38,632 nt of DNA from CAZSMK01 sp964608095 (GTDB taxonomy: Bacteria; Sumerlaeota; Sumerlaeia; MWCT01; JAGHBZ01): assembly GCA_964608095.1 (NCBI GenBank), contig CAZSMK010000053.1, positions 1 to 38,632 on the forward strand. The letters run 5' to 3'. Under the pieces are notes generated by a model. It ran no database searches, was not told where the DNA came from, and was given only the letters and a program-made list of their open reading frames with translations. Shown here one piece after another: positions 26,701 through 33,906 of the stretch (the first letter of the stretch is position 1; each line of letters begins with the position of its first letter). The translations under genes were made by a program, and so were the position numbers.

Positions 26701-26911
26701 ACTCAATTACGCGCCTGTCATAGTCCGCAAGCTGATCCCGGGTGAGGTTCAGACCCGGCTGGGTCGCCAATCTACCGAAAAAATTGCTCTGCCCGCCATC
26801 GCCCGGTCCCTCAGGAACATGGTAAAGAAGCGTCTTTACCTCCTCGAGGTTGTCGAAGCCAAGCACGTAAAGTATATAACGATTGAGTATAAGGTTGTTC
26901 TCAAGTCTCAT
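23774..26911 (-). CDS. res: type III-like restriction subunit Res (SF2 helicase-nuclease)
   Basis: 1045 residues. It would translocate along or switch on DNA using ATP and cut when the partner methyltransferase recognises unmodified sites. Motif I is ATGSGKT (147-153), motif II VIVDEGHK (261-268), motif III-like MEYSATFA (about 291-298), motif V FIEGWSSWRVSSMGLLNVG (557-575) and motif VI QLFGRGVR (584-591). Near the C-terminus FYPDFIIWF (941-949) and IRFLDPHG (959-966) match the PD...(D/E)xK-type nuclease of such proteins, with His in place of the usual Lys (DPHG). An N-terminal domain of about 130 residues precedes the helicase. No strong ribosome-binding site. The mod partner lies upstream, separated by the NYN gene; the KAP gene follows 43 bases later. 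Confidence 0.9.
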   Translation of the reverse strand: MRLENNLILNRYILYVLGFDNLEEVKTLLYHVPEGPGDGGQSNFFGRLATQPGLNLTRDQLADYDRRVIEYERRLVHARTEFSGFRYFQYLALLFTEIFLDRLTNSPQILVDDLNSFLDRLREDEPDLGGFSDFSPRDLRRFAFFMATGSGKTLIMHVNIWQVLYYLKKALHPDTLVSRADKRRLFDNVLLITPNEGLSAQHIDELRQSGHNAGLFIEDPQGRGDMFGVKVKVIEIHKLAEEPSKDGVSVVLGDLGANNFVIVDEGHKGTGSEARKWKNRQQRLSRNGFLMEYSATFAQAIGAASRKTQLSLVQEYGKSILFDYSYAYFFGDGYGKNFNVLNLSRARAIRAHELLVGGLLTFYNQINLFQTNWIEYRKFNIDRPLWVLLGSSVNALYTRGHKRRSDVAEVIAFLRHFIEEPDWAEETISRILDGNSGFEDHESGNDLFAPHVDELHNRKPDLVYGSILKDVFHGSGALEIWEIKNSEGEFGLRLSSRGSDAQPYFGIINIGDASSFKRYLNDHLGINVLEDRIAGSQFDEVNQPDSQINILIGAKKFIEGWSSWRVSSMGLLNVGKGEGSQVIQLFGRGVRLKGKDMTLKRTEALEDASRDDINRNFRLETLYIFGWNADYIGTFRNMLEKEDIGRDFTIPVKLHEPWPGQNLPIPKKKRGFNLKRLTWRLSTDNPPVVYDATPRIMTYVGEDRKAIYGIGEEGTSCEQSFDNEQYFNILNIHEIYQELLLYKQIRGYNNLFIAFDAVKDIIRNRCKVRLYGDDVKSPEHIQEAATHAIKMYLDRYVRRKEREAEFENSEPGYLNKDEQITTHYKVKIKKSRFLREVEEMLKRPVSELEYILQQEQTNEPLPRLHIQNHLFNPVLISGGSAWNQAVSISPPALNKDERKVLDDIRKFWRDNNSVEPFKDYVIYILRNLPKSGVGLFAQSGFYPDFIIWFKNSKTDRIHIRFLDPHGLHHDGLSGSADKFSALEKLKEFSSRRDFEQKKISLDGFILSATPLEQIKDSGDMCWDDIERKYPVRHCGGDYVRKLLVV

Positions 26912-26948
26912 ATTAAGCCGTTTTATAACTATAGTTCATTGTGTAACC

Positions 26949-26999
26949 CTTGACATCTCTTTCCAATCCGATATAAAAAACAGTCGGAATGGATTGGAA
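26949..26999 (+). promoter_or_regulatory. near-consensus promoter overlaid by a palindrome, between NYN and res genes
   Basis: On the plus strand TTGACA (26949-26954), a 16-base spacer and TATAAA (26971-26976). The arms TTTCCAATCC (26959-26968) and GGATTGGAAA (26990-26999) form a perfect 10-base inverted repeat covering the spacer and the start region, like an operator. Transcription would run antisense into the NYN gene, away from res. No plus-strand gene follows. Confidence 0.45.
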
Positions 27000-27108
27000 A
27001 TTTCCGGTCGGTAAAAAGCTTCTGGGAAATTCCTGAGGCTTTTTAACTTTTATGGAATCCCTTCTCCTTCTTTTATTCATCCTGAATTCCTGATATGTGT
27101 TTTATCGT

Positions 27109-27720
27109 TTATCTCCACTGAGCGGGGCGCACTATTTTTCCTTTTACTGCATCCTCTATAACATCCGGAAGCTGGGAGCGTTGAAGTTGTTTCTCCTTCA
27201 TGCGAAAATGAAAATCGCACACCTGCTTCATTTCCTCTCCATAAATTCCTATGGGAATAACGACGCCCACCTGCTTTGAAGGAAATAGTTCCTGTATCAT
27301 TCGTATTGCCGGGATAATATCGGTATCCCCGGAGATGAGTATCGATTTATCATATTCATCAAGATAGGCGCCGCGGAACATGTGAATGGCAATGTTGACA
27401 TCGGTGAGTTTCTCTTCAAAGGTGCGATAGGATTTATGACATTCACGACATATTCTATCTTTACGCTTGAATTTACCCATGACGATTTCAACCCCGCGCC
27501 TTTTCAACACATAGAGATAGTCCTTATGGCGTTTGACCTTATCCTGGTTCCATGTGGCAAATGAAGTAAAAAGATATACATTTACGAGCGTGTCCCGACC
27601 GCCGATATAACATCGTGCGAGCGCATCATAATCGAGCCACTTGTATTTATGAAAAGACCTCTCATTTTCAAGAGCGTGATACACATTAAATCCGTCGATG
27701 TAAACTGTGATGCGAGCCAT
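27109..27720 (-). CDS. NYN-domain (PIN-like) predicted ribonuclease
   Basis: 203 residues from the ATG at 27720, just behind AGGGGG. The NYN/LabA-like PIN fold is clear: YIDGFNVYHAL (8-18; acidic D9 and N12), EEKLTDVNIAIHM (102-114; D107) and ILISGDTDIIPAIR (127-140; D132, D134), giving the metal-binding acidic cluster of a Mg2+-dependent RNase. CRECH (91-95) adds a CxxC(H) half-knuckle not needed for the fold. No signal peptide. It lies between mod and res, 217 bases after mod and 197 before res, so it is in the locus but not tightly coupled. In this setting it could be an RNA-cleaving effector or a regulator; that role is inference. Confidence 0.88.
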   Translation of the reverse strand: MARITVYIDGFNVYHALENERSFHKYKWLDYDALARCYIGGRDTLVNVYLFTSFATWNQDKVKRHKDYLYVLKRRGVEIVMGKFKRKDRICRECHKSYRTFEEKLTDVNIAIHMFRGAYLDEYDKSILISGDTDIIPAIRMIQELFPSKQVGVVIPIGIYGEEMKQVCDFHFRMKEKQLQRSQLPDVIEDAVKGKIVRPAQWR

Positions 27721-27732
27721 TATACACCCCCT

Positions 27733-27762
27733 AAAAAAGAAACCGCGCCCCGAAGGACGCGG
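27733..27762 (-). terminator. UUCG-loop terminator or attenuator between mod and the NYN gene
   Basis: Read on the minus strand, CCGCGTCC, loop TTCG and GGGCGCGG form an 8-base-pair stem, followed by TTTCTTTTTT. The T run leads directly into the AGGGGG ribosome-binding site of the NYN gene. It would end the mod transcript unless read through. Confidence 0.75.
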
Positions 27763-27937
27763 GACCTCTGGAACCTCGAAAGGCCCAAAGGGATTATAGT
27801 AAATATATGATGACAAAAAGCCCGATTGAAGTCAAGTGGATTTCTCCAAAATTCTAAACTTTTTTCAGCTGAGCCTATAAGTCTCAAAAACGTCCTTTTT
27901 CTTTCGGGACTCCGTGAACTATTGATGACCATCAAAG

Positions 27938-30900
27938 CTATACCTCCTCGCGTATCCACATCATTCTTTTAAAAAGCGGATCGAGCGATTGCCAGCCCGG
28001 GGTGGCGCTATCGCCGTTGATGAGCATCTCGTCATACACCTCGCCCGCATCCTGCAGATCGTTGACCTTTGCTTCGAGAAAGGCGCGTTCGAGCTCGGGG
28101 TCAAAGTCCGCCATATCCCGCCATGCAACAAGTATATGGCGTTTCTGTTCACGGTCCGTTGCCTTCACTATCCGGTACGAGCGCGCCTGCTTTTTCCTCT
28201 TTCCGCTAACCTTTATCGTGTCTTTTTCGTTCGTCCAGGTCTCCAAACGTTTGACATACAGACCGTAGAGATAATTGAACGTCTCGACGAGGTCGACTGG
28301 TTTTTCTCTAGTTCCTTCATCGGTCAGTATCTCGATGGTGTAGTCAAAGGGATGGGCGAGTTTCTCGACGTTGAGCATAGTATCCGATTCTTCGAGTGAA
28401 AGCGAAACGAGATACTTCAACGGATACGTGATTGTATCCACGGTTTTCTTGACCGCCTGTTCACGCGCGGCAACGCGTCCCTGCGTTGTCGCTGACGCAA
28501 CGTTATGCAATGCATCTTCATAACTCTCGAGCCGAAGAATTTTTACAATTCGCGGGGAACGCTCCGCCTCCTCCGCTGTAGCCATTCGCTTCGGTTTGCC
28601 TTCCCTCCACTCCGGGGAGAAAATGACTCTTGCAATTCGTGGAGCCAGAACCGTGTCAAAATACTCTCCCATCTCAACCAGAATAAACTTCCTTCGGCCA
28701 CCATCTTCACGGTTTAAAATTATTACCGCATGACCGGTTGTGCCTGATCCTGCAAAATAATCAAGAATTATACTGTGTTTCTTATCACTGCATATTTGAA
28801 TGCACCGCTTTACAGCATAGATTGACTTCGGAAAGGAAAAAGTTTGTGGAGATCCCATGATATGGCGAAGAAAAGAAGTACCATAAGCCGTTGCATTTAC
28901 ATATTTGTCATCCCATGTTGTTTTGGGTAAGATACCTTCTTCATCAATCCGGAATTTTATTTCTATGATTTGTCTTCCTCCTTTTAATGATCGCAAACGC
29001 AAATCCTTCATACGATCTTTTAATGAATCGACACCTAATCTCCAAGTATATTCTATATCATTAAAAGTTGGAAAAATTATCTTTTCTCTTGATGAAATCC
29101 TCTCAAGAATTCTCCACTCTTTTTTATTTTCATTCCAGTCCATCGTTGGTAATCTTATTTTTTTACCTTGTATTATTAAAGGATAATGTAATTTGGGCCT
29201 TGCTTTTTTAAAATCGTTAATTCCACCCGATCTTAAAAAGCTTCTCCATTGAAATTTCCCAATTTCGTCTTCTTCTTTATATTGCTCTGACTGCTCTTTT
29301 GTTCGGGGCAACATTCCAAGGGTAGAATATGAAGAAGCAAAAGATAAAATGGCATATTCATGTGAAATTGAAAGTCCTTTTACTGTTGAGCGACCTGATG
29401 GATTATTTTTAATTATAACAATACCTGCAATATTCTCCTCACCAAAAATTGATATTAAAAGATAACGTAGTCTGTGAAATTCCATATCATCAATTGTTGT
29501 ACACTGTATTCCTTGAGGATTTAAGAGTAATTTTCCAAGAAGAAGTCGCGCTTCCATAAGAGTCACCCAACTAGAATCTCGATATCCATTTTTGTAAATA
29601 ATTTCAGTTGCTCCTGTGTTGTAAGGAGGATCAATATATATACAATCAATTGAATGATAGAAAATCTCTTTAAGTATGTTTAAAGCCTGATAATTTTCAT
29701 TATGTATCAGGAGACCATCGGTTATTTCGTCAATATTGTCGTATGATTGAAGTAATCGTCTCACAAAATCAGGATCGAAATGACGTGTGTCGAGTACGAG
29801 AGTCGGATGCGATTTGAGAAAAATGACCCGTTTTTCTTGCGTGCTCTTGCCGGAAGTGAACAGGTCTTTCTTTTCCTCGTTGATATGAAACAATTCCTTC
29901 CATTCTTTCCATTGCGCTTCACATGCTGCGATTTCAGGATAAAATCCATCATCAATGTTGCCGACCGTTATTAAATACTTTGTCCCGGTAATGAACTTTT
30001 TCTTTTCCCATAGTATCTTCTGGGCGTTCTCGATCTGGCTGAGGAATTCGATAATGTCCTCGCCGATTTTCCGGAAAACCTTGATCTGGCTTTTACGCTT
30101 CTCGAAATCGCCCTCGAGGTCGGCTATATGCAGTATCTGGTCCTTGATATAGAATTCCAGTTCTTCGCTGAGAAACTGCCGCAGGTTTTTGTGAATAAAA
30201 TAATCGCTCGTACTCTTACGACAAAAGTGCCGCAGACGTTTGAGCAGCAAGGGCATCGGGTCTTTTCCGTCGGCAATGTCATTCTCCGTCCGCTGGTCTT
30301 CTGATAATGCTGCTCGAAGCGAATCCTCTTTCACACCCTTCAAAATCCTGTCAATTGACTCAGAAAATATCGTATCCTGGTCAGGATATTTGCCGCTGTC
30401 GGTCTTCCTGTATGCGATTATTTCCTGTTCCGTGGGGGGACGGTACTCAAAGAATATTCGTAACGTCAGTGTTTTCTTATCATATTCGACATTATCGAGT
30501 TGGGGAAAAAAGAATCGGCGTTCGCCCTTGACGTTATCTTTTGGCACGCTTGCTTCAGCAAGCACGAACCGTACGCGCCATTTCTTGCCGGACGCGGCAA
30601 TGTCGCCCTCGATTGTGAAGGCATAGTCTTTGAGTGTCTCGGTTGTTTTGACGTAATACTGGTCCTTGTTCGCCCAGTGGAAAAAGACCTCGGAACCATC
30701 GTAGGGGACTGCATAGGTTTCACGTGCGCCGTAACGGCGTTTTGGTATGAAATCGCCATCCTCGTAATATCGGTTGAAAAAATTGTACAGGTGATTATAA
30801 ACCTCCTCCTCATCTGATCTGGAGGTTTCTATTGAGAGTAATCGCTCACGTTTATCTTCATATTGTTTGACCAAATTAATATCAGCAAATTGGGGATCGG

Positions 30901-31171
30901 GACTACCATCTTTCCTGATAGCCTTATCGCTTATCTCGTCACTGATTTTTTCCGCAAGTTCCTTGAGCGACTCGCGAAGCCTGTCCCGTTCTTCTTCGTT
31001 AACGCTTCCAAAAGCGGCTTGAATCTCGTCGCGTAATTGCTCGGTAATAAAAAACTCAATCTCTTCCCGCTTTAAACGAAGTAACCGATAAAGCCCGAAA
31101 TCAAGGTCTGCCATATCGAATTGAAAGAGTTCGCGGAGAAGATTCTGAAATTTTTCCAGACTTTCTTTCAT
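27938..31171 (-). CDS. mod: type III-like DNA adenine methyltransferase Mod, with long N-terminal extension
   Basis: 1077 residues, about twice the length of classic type III Mod proteins. The methyltransferase half has DPPY (514-517) before FAGSGTT (806-812), the motif order of beta-class N6-adenine/N4-cytosine enzymes such as type III Mod, then FILVEMGEYF (829-838). The segment between the two motifs (about 590-790) should hold the target-recognition domain and is visibly AT-richer than either end of the gene. The first 485 residues are mostly charged helices (FGLYRLLRLKREEIEFFI, EEERDRLRESLKEL) plus a beta-rich part (about 150-245). GAGG lies eight bases before the ATG. First gene of the island on this strand. 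Confidence 0.93.
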   Translation of the reverse strand: MKESLEKFQNLLRELFQFDMADLDFGLYRLLRLKREEIEFFITEQLRDEIQAAFGSVNEEERDRLRESLKELAEKISDEISDKAIRKDGSPDPQFADINLVKQYEDKRERLLSIETSRSDEEEVYNHLYNFFNRYYEDGDFIPKRRYGARETYAVPYDGSEVFFHWANKDQYYVKTTETLKDYAFTIEGDIAASGKKWRVRFVLAEASVPKDNVKGERRFFFPQLDNVEYDKKTLTLRIFFEYRPPTEQEIIAYRKTDSGKYPDQDTIFSESIDRILKGVKEDSLRAALSEDQRTENDIADGKDPMPLLLKRLRHFCRKSTSDYFIHKNLRQFLSEELEFYIKDQILHIADLEGDFEKRKSQIKVFRKIGEDIIEFLSQIENAQKILWEKKKFITGTKYLITVGNIDDGFYPEIAACEAQWKEWKELFHINEEKKDLFTSGKSTQEKRVIFLKSHPTLVLDTRHFDPDFVRRLLQSYDNIDEITDGLLIHNENYQALNILKEIFYHSIDCIYIDPPYNTGATEIIYKNGYRDSSWVTLMEARLLLGKLLLNPQGIQCTTIDDMEFHRLRYLLISIFGEENIAGIVIIKNNPSGRSTVKGLSISHEYAILSFASSYSTLGMLPRTKEQSEQYKEEDEIGKFQWRSFLRSGGINDFKKARPKLHYPLIIQGKKIRLPTMDWNENKKEWRILERISSREKIIFPTFNDIEYTWRLGVDSLKDRMKDLRLRSLKGGRQIIEIKFRIDEEGILPKTTWDDKYVNATAYGTSFLRHIMGSPQTFSFPKSIYAVKRCIQICSDKKHSIILDYFAGSGTTGHAVIILNREDGGRRKFILVEMGEYFDTVLAPRIARVIFSPEWREGKPKRMATAEEAERSPRIVKILRLESYEDALHNVASATTQGRVAAREQAVKKTVDTITYPLKYLVSLSLEESDTMLNVEKLAHPFDYTIEILTDEGTREKPVDLVETFNYLYGLYVKRLETWTNEKDTIKVSGKRKKQARSYRIVKATDREQKRHILVAWRDMADFDPELERAFLEAKVNDLQDAGEVYDEMLINGDSATPGWQSLDPLFKRMMWIREEV

Positions 31172-31228
31172 TACGTGTGCCTCATAAAGAGAAATCCGTT
31201 GTTAAAATAAAAAACGTTAGAGATATAT

Positions 31229-31257
31229 TTTCTAATACACTCCTCATATTATTTCAA
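31229..31257 (-). promoter_or_regulatory. possible promoter for mod
   Basis: On the minus strand TTGAAA (31257-31252), a 17-base spacer and TAGAAA (31234-31229), about 58 bases before the mod ATG. Confidence 0.35.
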
Positions 31258-31729
31258 ATGCATTATTCCGAATATTGAGATGGCTTTGCGTATAAAAGGA
31301 ATGACATGAGACCATGCTTATTCCCCGGAAAAAAGTAGATACAGCGTACTCAAAAATCCAACTAACCCAGATAGTCTTTGCGGGATGTAAAGTCAAGAAG
31401 AAAAGGGGGAATCTTTTGATTGCGGATTTGGAATTGCGCAAGGATACATCTCCCATTTTTCTTTATCATCGCACTCTCACTCGTACCCGCTATCGCCGTC
31501 GGATTTTTGTAGAAATGCGGAGTGAGGATTGCAGGTTTCGGTAAAAACATTATACTATTACGAGGGCGAGTGGGAATACCGTTGAAAAAGGTTATGAGAA
31601 AAATTTTTATTCGTGTAATCCGTGTAATTCGCGGGTAAAGAAAAAAGGGATTTTAAGTGGTAAAGAAATTAGTGGAGATAAGTGAATATCCGTGGTTCAA
31701 AAAAATGATGTTTGCTCTAATCTTCCGCC

Positions 31730-31802
31730 GGGGGTCGTTCGGGCCGAACGACCCTACTCCGCTCACCACATAAAAAGAAGTCAATTTCCGGGGTCGAATC
31801 TT
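31730..31802. repeat. dispersed palindromic intergenic repeat, copy C
   Basis: Arms GGGTCGTTCGG (31732-31742) and CCGAACGACCC (31744-31754) around one base form an 11-base-pair hairpin. The tail CTACTCCGCTCACC through GGGGTCGAATCTT matches copy A base for base apart from scattered substitutions. Confidence 0.75.
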
Positions 31803-32060
31803 CTTTGTGCGCGTGGTCGTGATCGTGATCGGTTTTTTGAAATGATACACATTTGAAATAATAAAAAAATCCATATTCTACATTCAAAAACATTACAATG
31901 TTAATTGAAACGGCACTGGTTCGAGCCTGACCACGCAAGTTTATGGTTGAATTTTTCCAACCGGTCTTTCAGAGTCTTTTTCTGAAAATGACAAAGTCAC
32001 AATCGTTAATTGTGAGACTGAATAGAAACGTTCCGATTTGTATAAGAAAGGGTGCGAGCA

Positions 32061-32630
32061 ATGATGATGAACATAGTCCAGGCGGGTCATAACGGGTGGT
32101 TGGAGGTAATATGTGGACCGATGTTCAGCGGTAAGACGGAGGAGTTGATTCGCCGAATCCGCCGCGCAATGATTGCAAAACAAAACGTCGTCGTCTTCAA
32201 ACCTATTATTGACAATAGATTCGACGAGATCAACATCACCTCCCATAGTAATCTCTCCCTGCCCTCGATTCCCATAAAAGAGGCAAACGAGATATGGGAC
32301 CATATCGACGAGACCACGCAGGTGGTCGGAATCGACGAAGCACAGTTTTTTAGCAATGATCTCGTGGATATTTGCCAGAAGTTAGCGGACAGAAATATTC
32401 GGGTGATATGTGCGGGGCTCGATCAGGACTACCGCGGCATACCGTTCGAACCAATACCTCAACTGCTCGCCGTTGCGGAATATATCACAAAGACACTGGC
32501 TATCTGCATGGTCTGCGGTAATCCTGCAAGTCGCACCCAGCGACTGATAAAAAGTAAAGAACGAATCCTGGTAGGAGCCTCGGACAAATACGAGGCACGC
32601 TGCCGAAAATGCCACACGGTTGATGAGTAA
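32061..32630 (+). CDS. tdk: thymidine kinase (TK1-like, type II)
   Basis: Phosphorylates thymidine in the pyrimidine salvage pathway; cytosolic tetramer. From the ATG at 32061 (AAGGG at 32048-32052; three ATG codons in a row) there are 189 residues. Signatures: P-loop CGPMFSGKTEEL (18-29), VVGIDEAQFF with the catalytic Glu, GLDQDYRGIPFEPIPQLL, and two CxxC pairs (CMVC, CRKC) for the structural zinc around the lasso loop. The GNAT-like gene overlaps its end. Confidence 0.96.
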   Translation: MMMNIVQAGHNGWLEVICGPMFSGKTEELIRRIRRAMIAKQNVVVFKPIIDNRFDEINITSHSNLSLPSIPIKEANEIWDHIDETTQVVGIDEAQFFSNDLVDICQKLADRNIRVICAGLDQDYRGIPFEPIPQLLAVAEYITKTLAICMVCGNPASRTQRLIKSKERILVGASDKYEARCRKCHTVDE

Positions 32631-33747
32631 GCCGATGATAACTGTACGTGAAGTTGAAACCAAAAAGGATCTCAAGCGTTTCATCCGTCTGCCCTGGCGG
32701 ATTTATAAGGGCGTTGAACAATGGGTCCCCCCCCTCCTCATTGAAGAAAAAGAGCAGTTCGATAAGAGGCGCCATCCTTTCTATGAACATGGCGAGGTGA
32801 AACTCTTCCTCGCCGAAAAAGAAGGTGACCTCGTCGGCAGAATCGCGGCGATTGTGAACCATCAGCATAACCAATTCTATAACGACCGGGTGGGCTTTTT
32901 CGGCTTTTTCGAATGCATCGACAATCACGAGGTCGCTCATGCCCTCTTTGATAAGGCAGCTGAGTTCCTGCGTGAGCATAACATGACAACCATGCGCGGT
33001 CCCATGAATTTTTCAACGAACGAGGTATGCGGGTTACTTATCAAGGGTTATGAGCTCCCCCCTTGTATTATGATGCCTTACAATCTTCCTTACTATGCCG
33101 ATCTGATCCATGGATGTGGATTTGAAAAAGCCAAAGACCTTCTGGCATACCACTTACCGCGTGAACAGTTTTCGGCACGCCTGTCAAGTCTTGCCGAAAG
33201 GCTCAAAAAACGTACACGAGTCACACTACGTCCTATTGTGATAAAAGAGTTACGTGAAGAAATAGAACGTATTCGAACCATCTACAATAGTGCCTGGGAA
33301 AAAAACTGGGGATTCGTTCCCATGACGGATGCTGAATTCGACCATATGGCGAAGAAGATGAAACAGATCGTGGCCCCCCGGCTTTGCACTCTTGTTGAAT
33401 ATGAAGGCACCCCTGTTGCCTTTATGCTGAACCTCCCTGATATTAATATACTTCTCAAAAAAATCAACGGTCGTTTGTTCCCCTTCGGCATATTCGGCTT
33501 TATGTTCGGCTTGAAGAAAATGAGCCGTATACGCACCATCACCCTCGGTGTCATCAAAGAATTCCGCAACAAGGGAATTGACCTTCTGCTCTATCATTAT
33601 ATCTACAGCCTTTGCTTTGATATGGGGATTATGGAATCCGAGATATCGTGGGTTCTCGAGGACAACGCAATGATGATCAGCGCACTCGAACAAATCAATG
33701 CCTATCACTACAAAACCTACCGTATATACGATCGGCCATTAGTATAG
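32623..33747 (+). CDS. GNAT-like N-acyltransferase family protein
   Basis: 374 residues from the ATG at 32623, overlapping the tdk stop by eight bases; ATG 32635 is an alternative. The fold begins ITVREVETKKDLKRFIRLPWRIYKG and continues VKLFLAEKEGDLVGRIAAIVN, as in the two-domain GNAT-like proteins of uncultured bacteria. The second half has LCTLVEYEGTPVAFMLNLPDIN and RTITLGVIKEFRNKGIDLLLY, in which EFRNKGID corresponds to the acyl-CoA-binding loop. Acyl donor and acceptor are unknown. Overlap with tdk suggests co-transcription rather than a shared pathway. Confidence 0.85.
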   Translation: MSKPMITVREVETKKDLKRFIRLPWRIYKGVEQWVPPLLIEEKEQFDKRRHPFYEHGEVKLFLAEKEGDLVGRIAAIVNHQHNQFYNDRVGFFGFFECIDNHEVAHALFDKAAEFLREHNMTTMRGPMNFSTNEVCGLLIKGYELPPCIMMPYNLPYYADLIHGCGFEKAKDLLAYHLPREQFSARLSSLAERLKKRTRVTLRPIVIKELREEIERIRTIYNSAWEKNWGFVPMTDAEFDHMAKKMKQIVAPRLCTLVEYEGTPVAFMLNLPDINILLKKINGRLFPFGIFGFMFGLKKMSRIRTITLGVIKEFRNKGIDLLLYHYIYSLCFDMGIMESEISWVLEDNAMMISALEQINAYHYKTYRIYDRPLV

Positions 33748-33906
33748 TAAAATTCCGAGTGGGAACACCCCGGGGAAACAACGAATTGCAGCGTCTTTCT
33801 CAAAGCAGTCGGTGCGTGCATTTAGGACTTGTACTGAAGAGGTGAAGAGGGGTAAGGTACTATTTTTTATACAAGACTCCGAAAAGAATAGGCGAAAGGA
33901 TTCAGT

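Larger units (their letters stand above)
31172..32060. other. 890-base intergenic region between mod and tdk
   Basis: No gene supported. It holds a possible mod promoter, a G+C-richer low-complexity tract at 31471-31530 that on the minus strand contains GCGGGTACGAGTG (also found at 499-511), a short stretch of near-duplicate words at 31608-31636 (GTGTAATCCGTGTAATTCG), and repeat copy C. Minus-strand open frames at 31653-31938 only read through the repeat. Confidence 0.5.

Noticed and set aside
22362..31171. DISARM, BREX or Dnd-type assignment of the defence island
   Set aside because: No DUF1998 protein, phospholipase D protein, PglZ phosphatase, Lon-like protease or Dnd genes are visible; Mod and Res motifs fit type III restriction.
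31653..31938. minus-strand open frames with peptide RPRKLTSFYVVSGVGSFGP
   Set aside because: They read through repeat copy C; the same peptide-like reading in copy A follows from DNA similarity and neither has a supported start.
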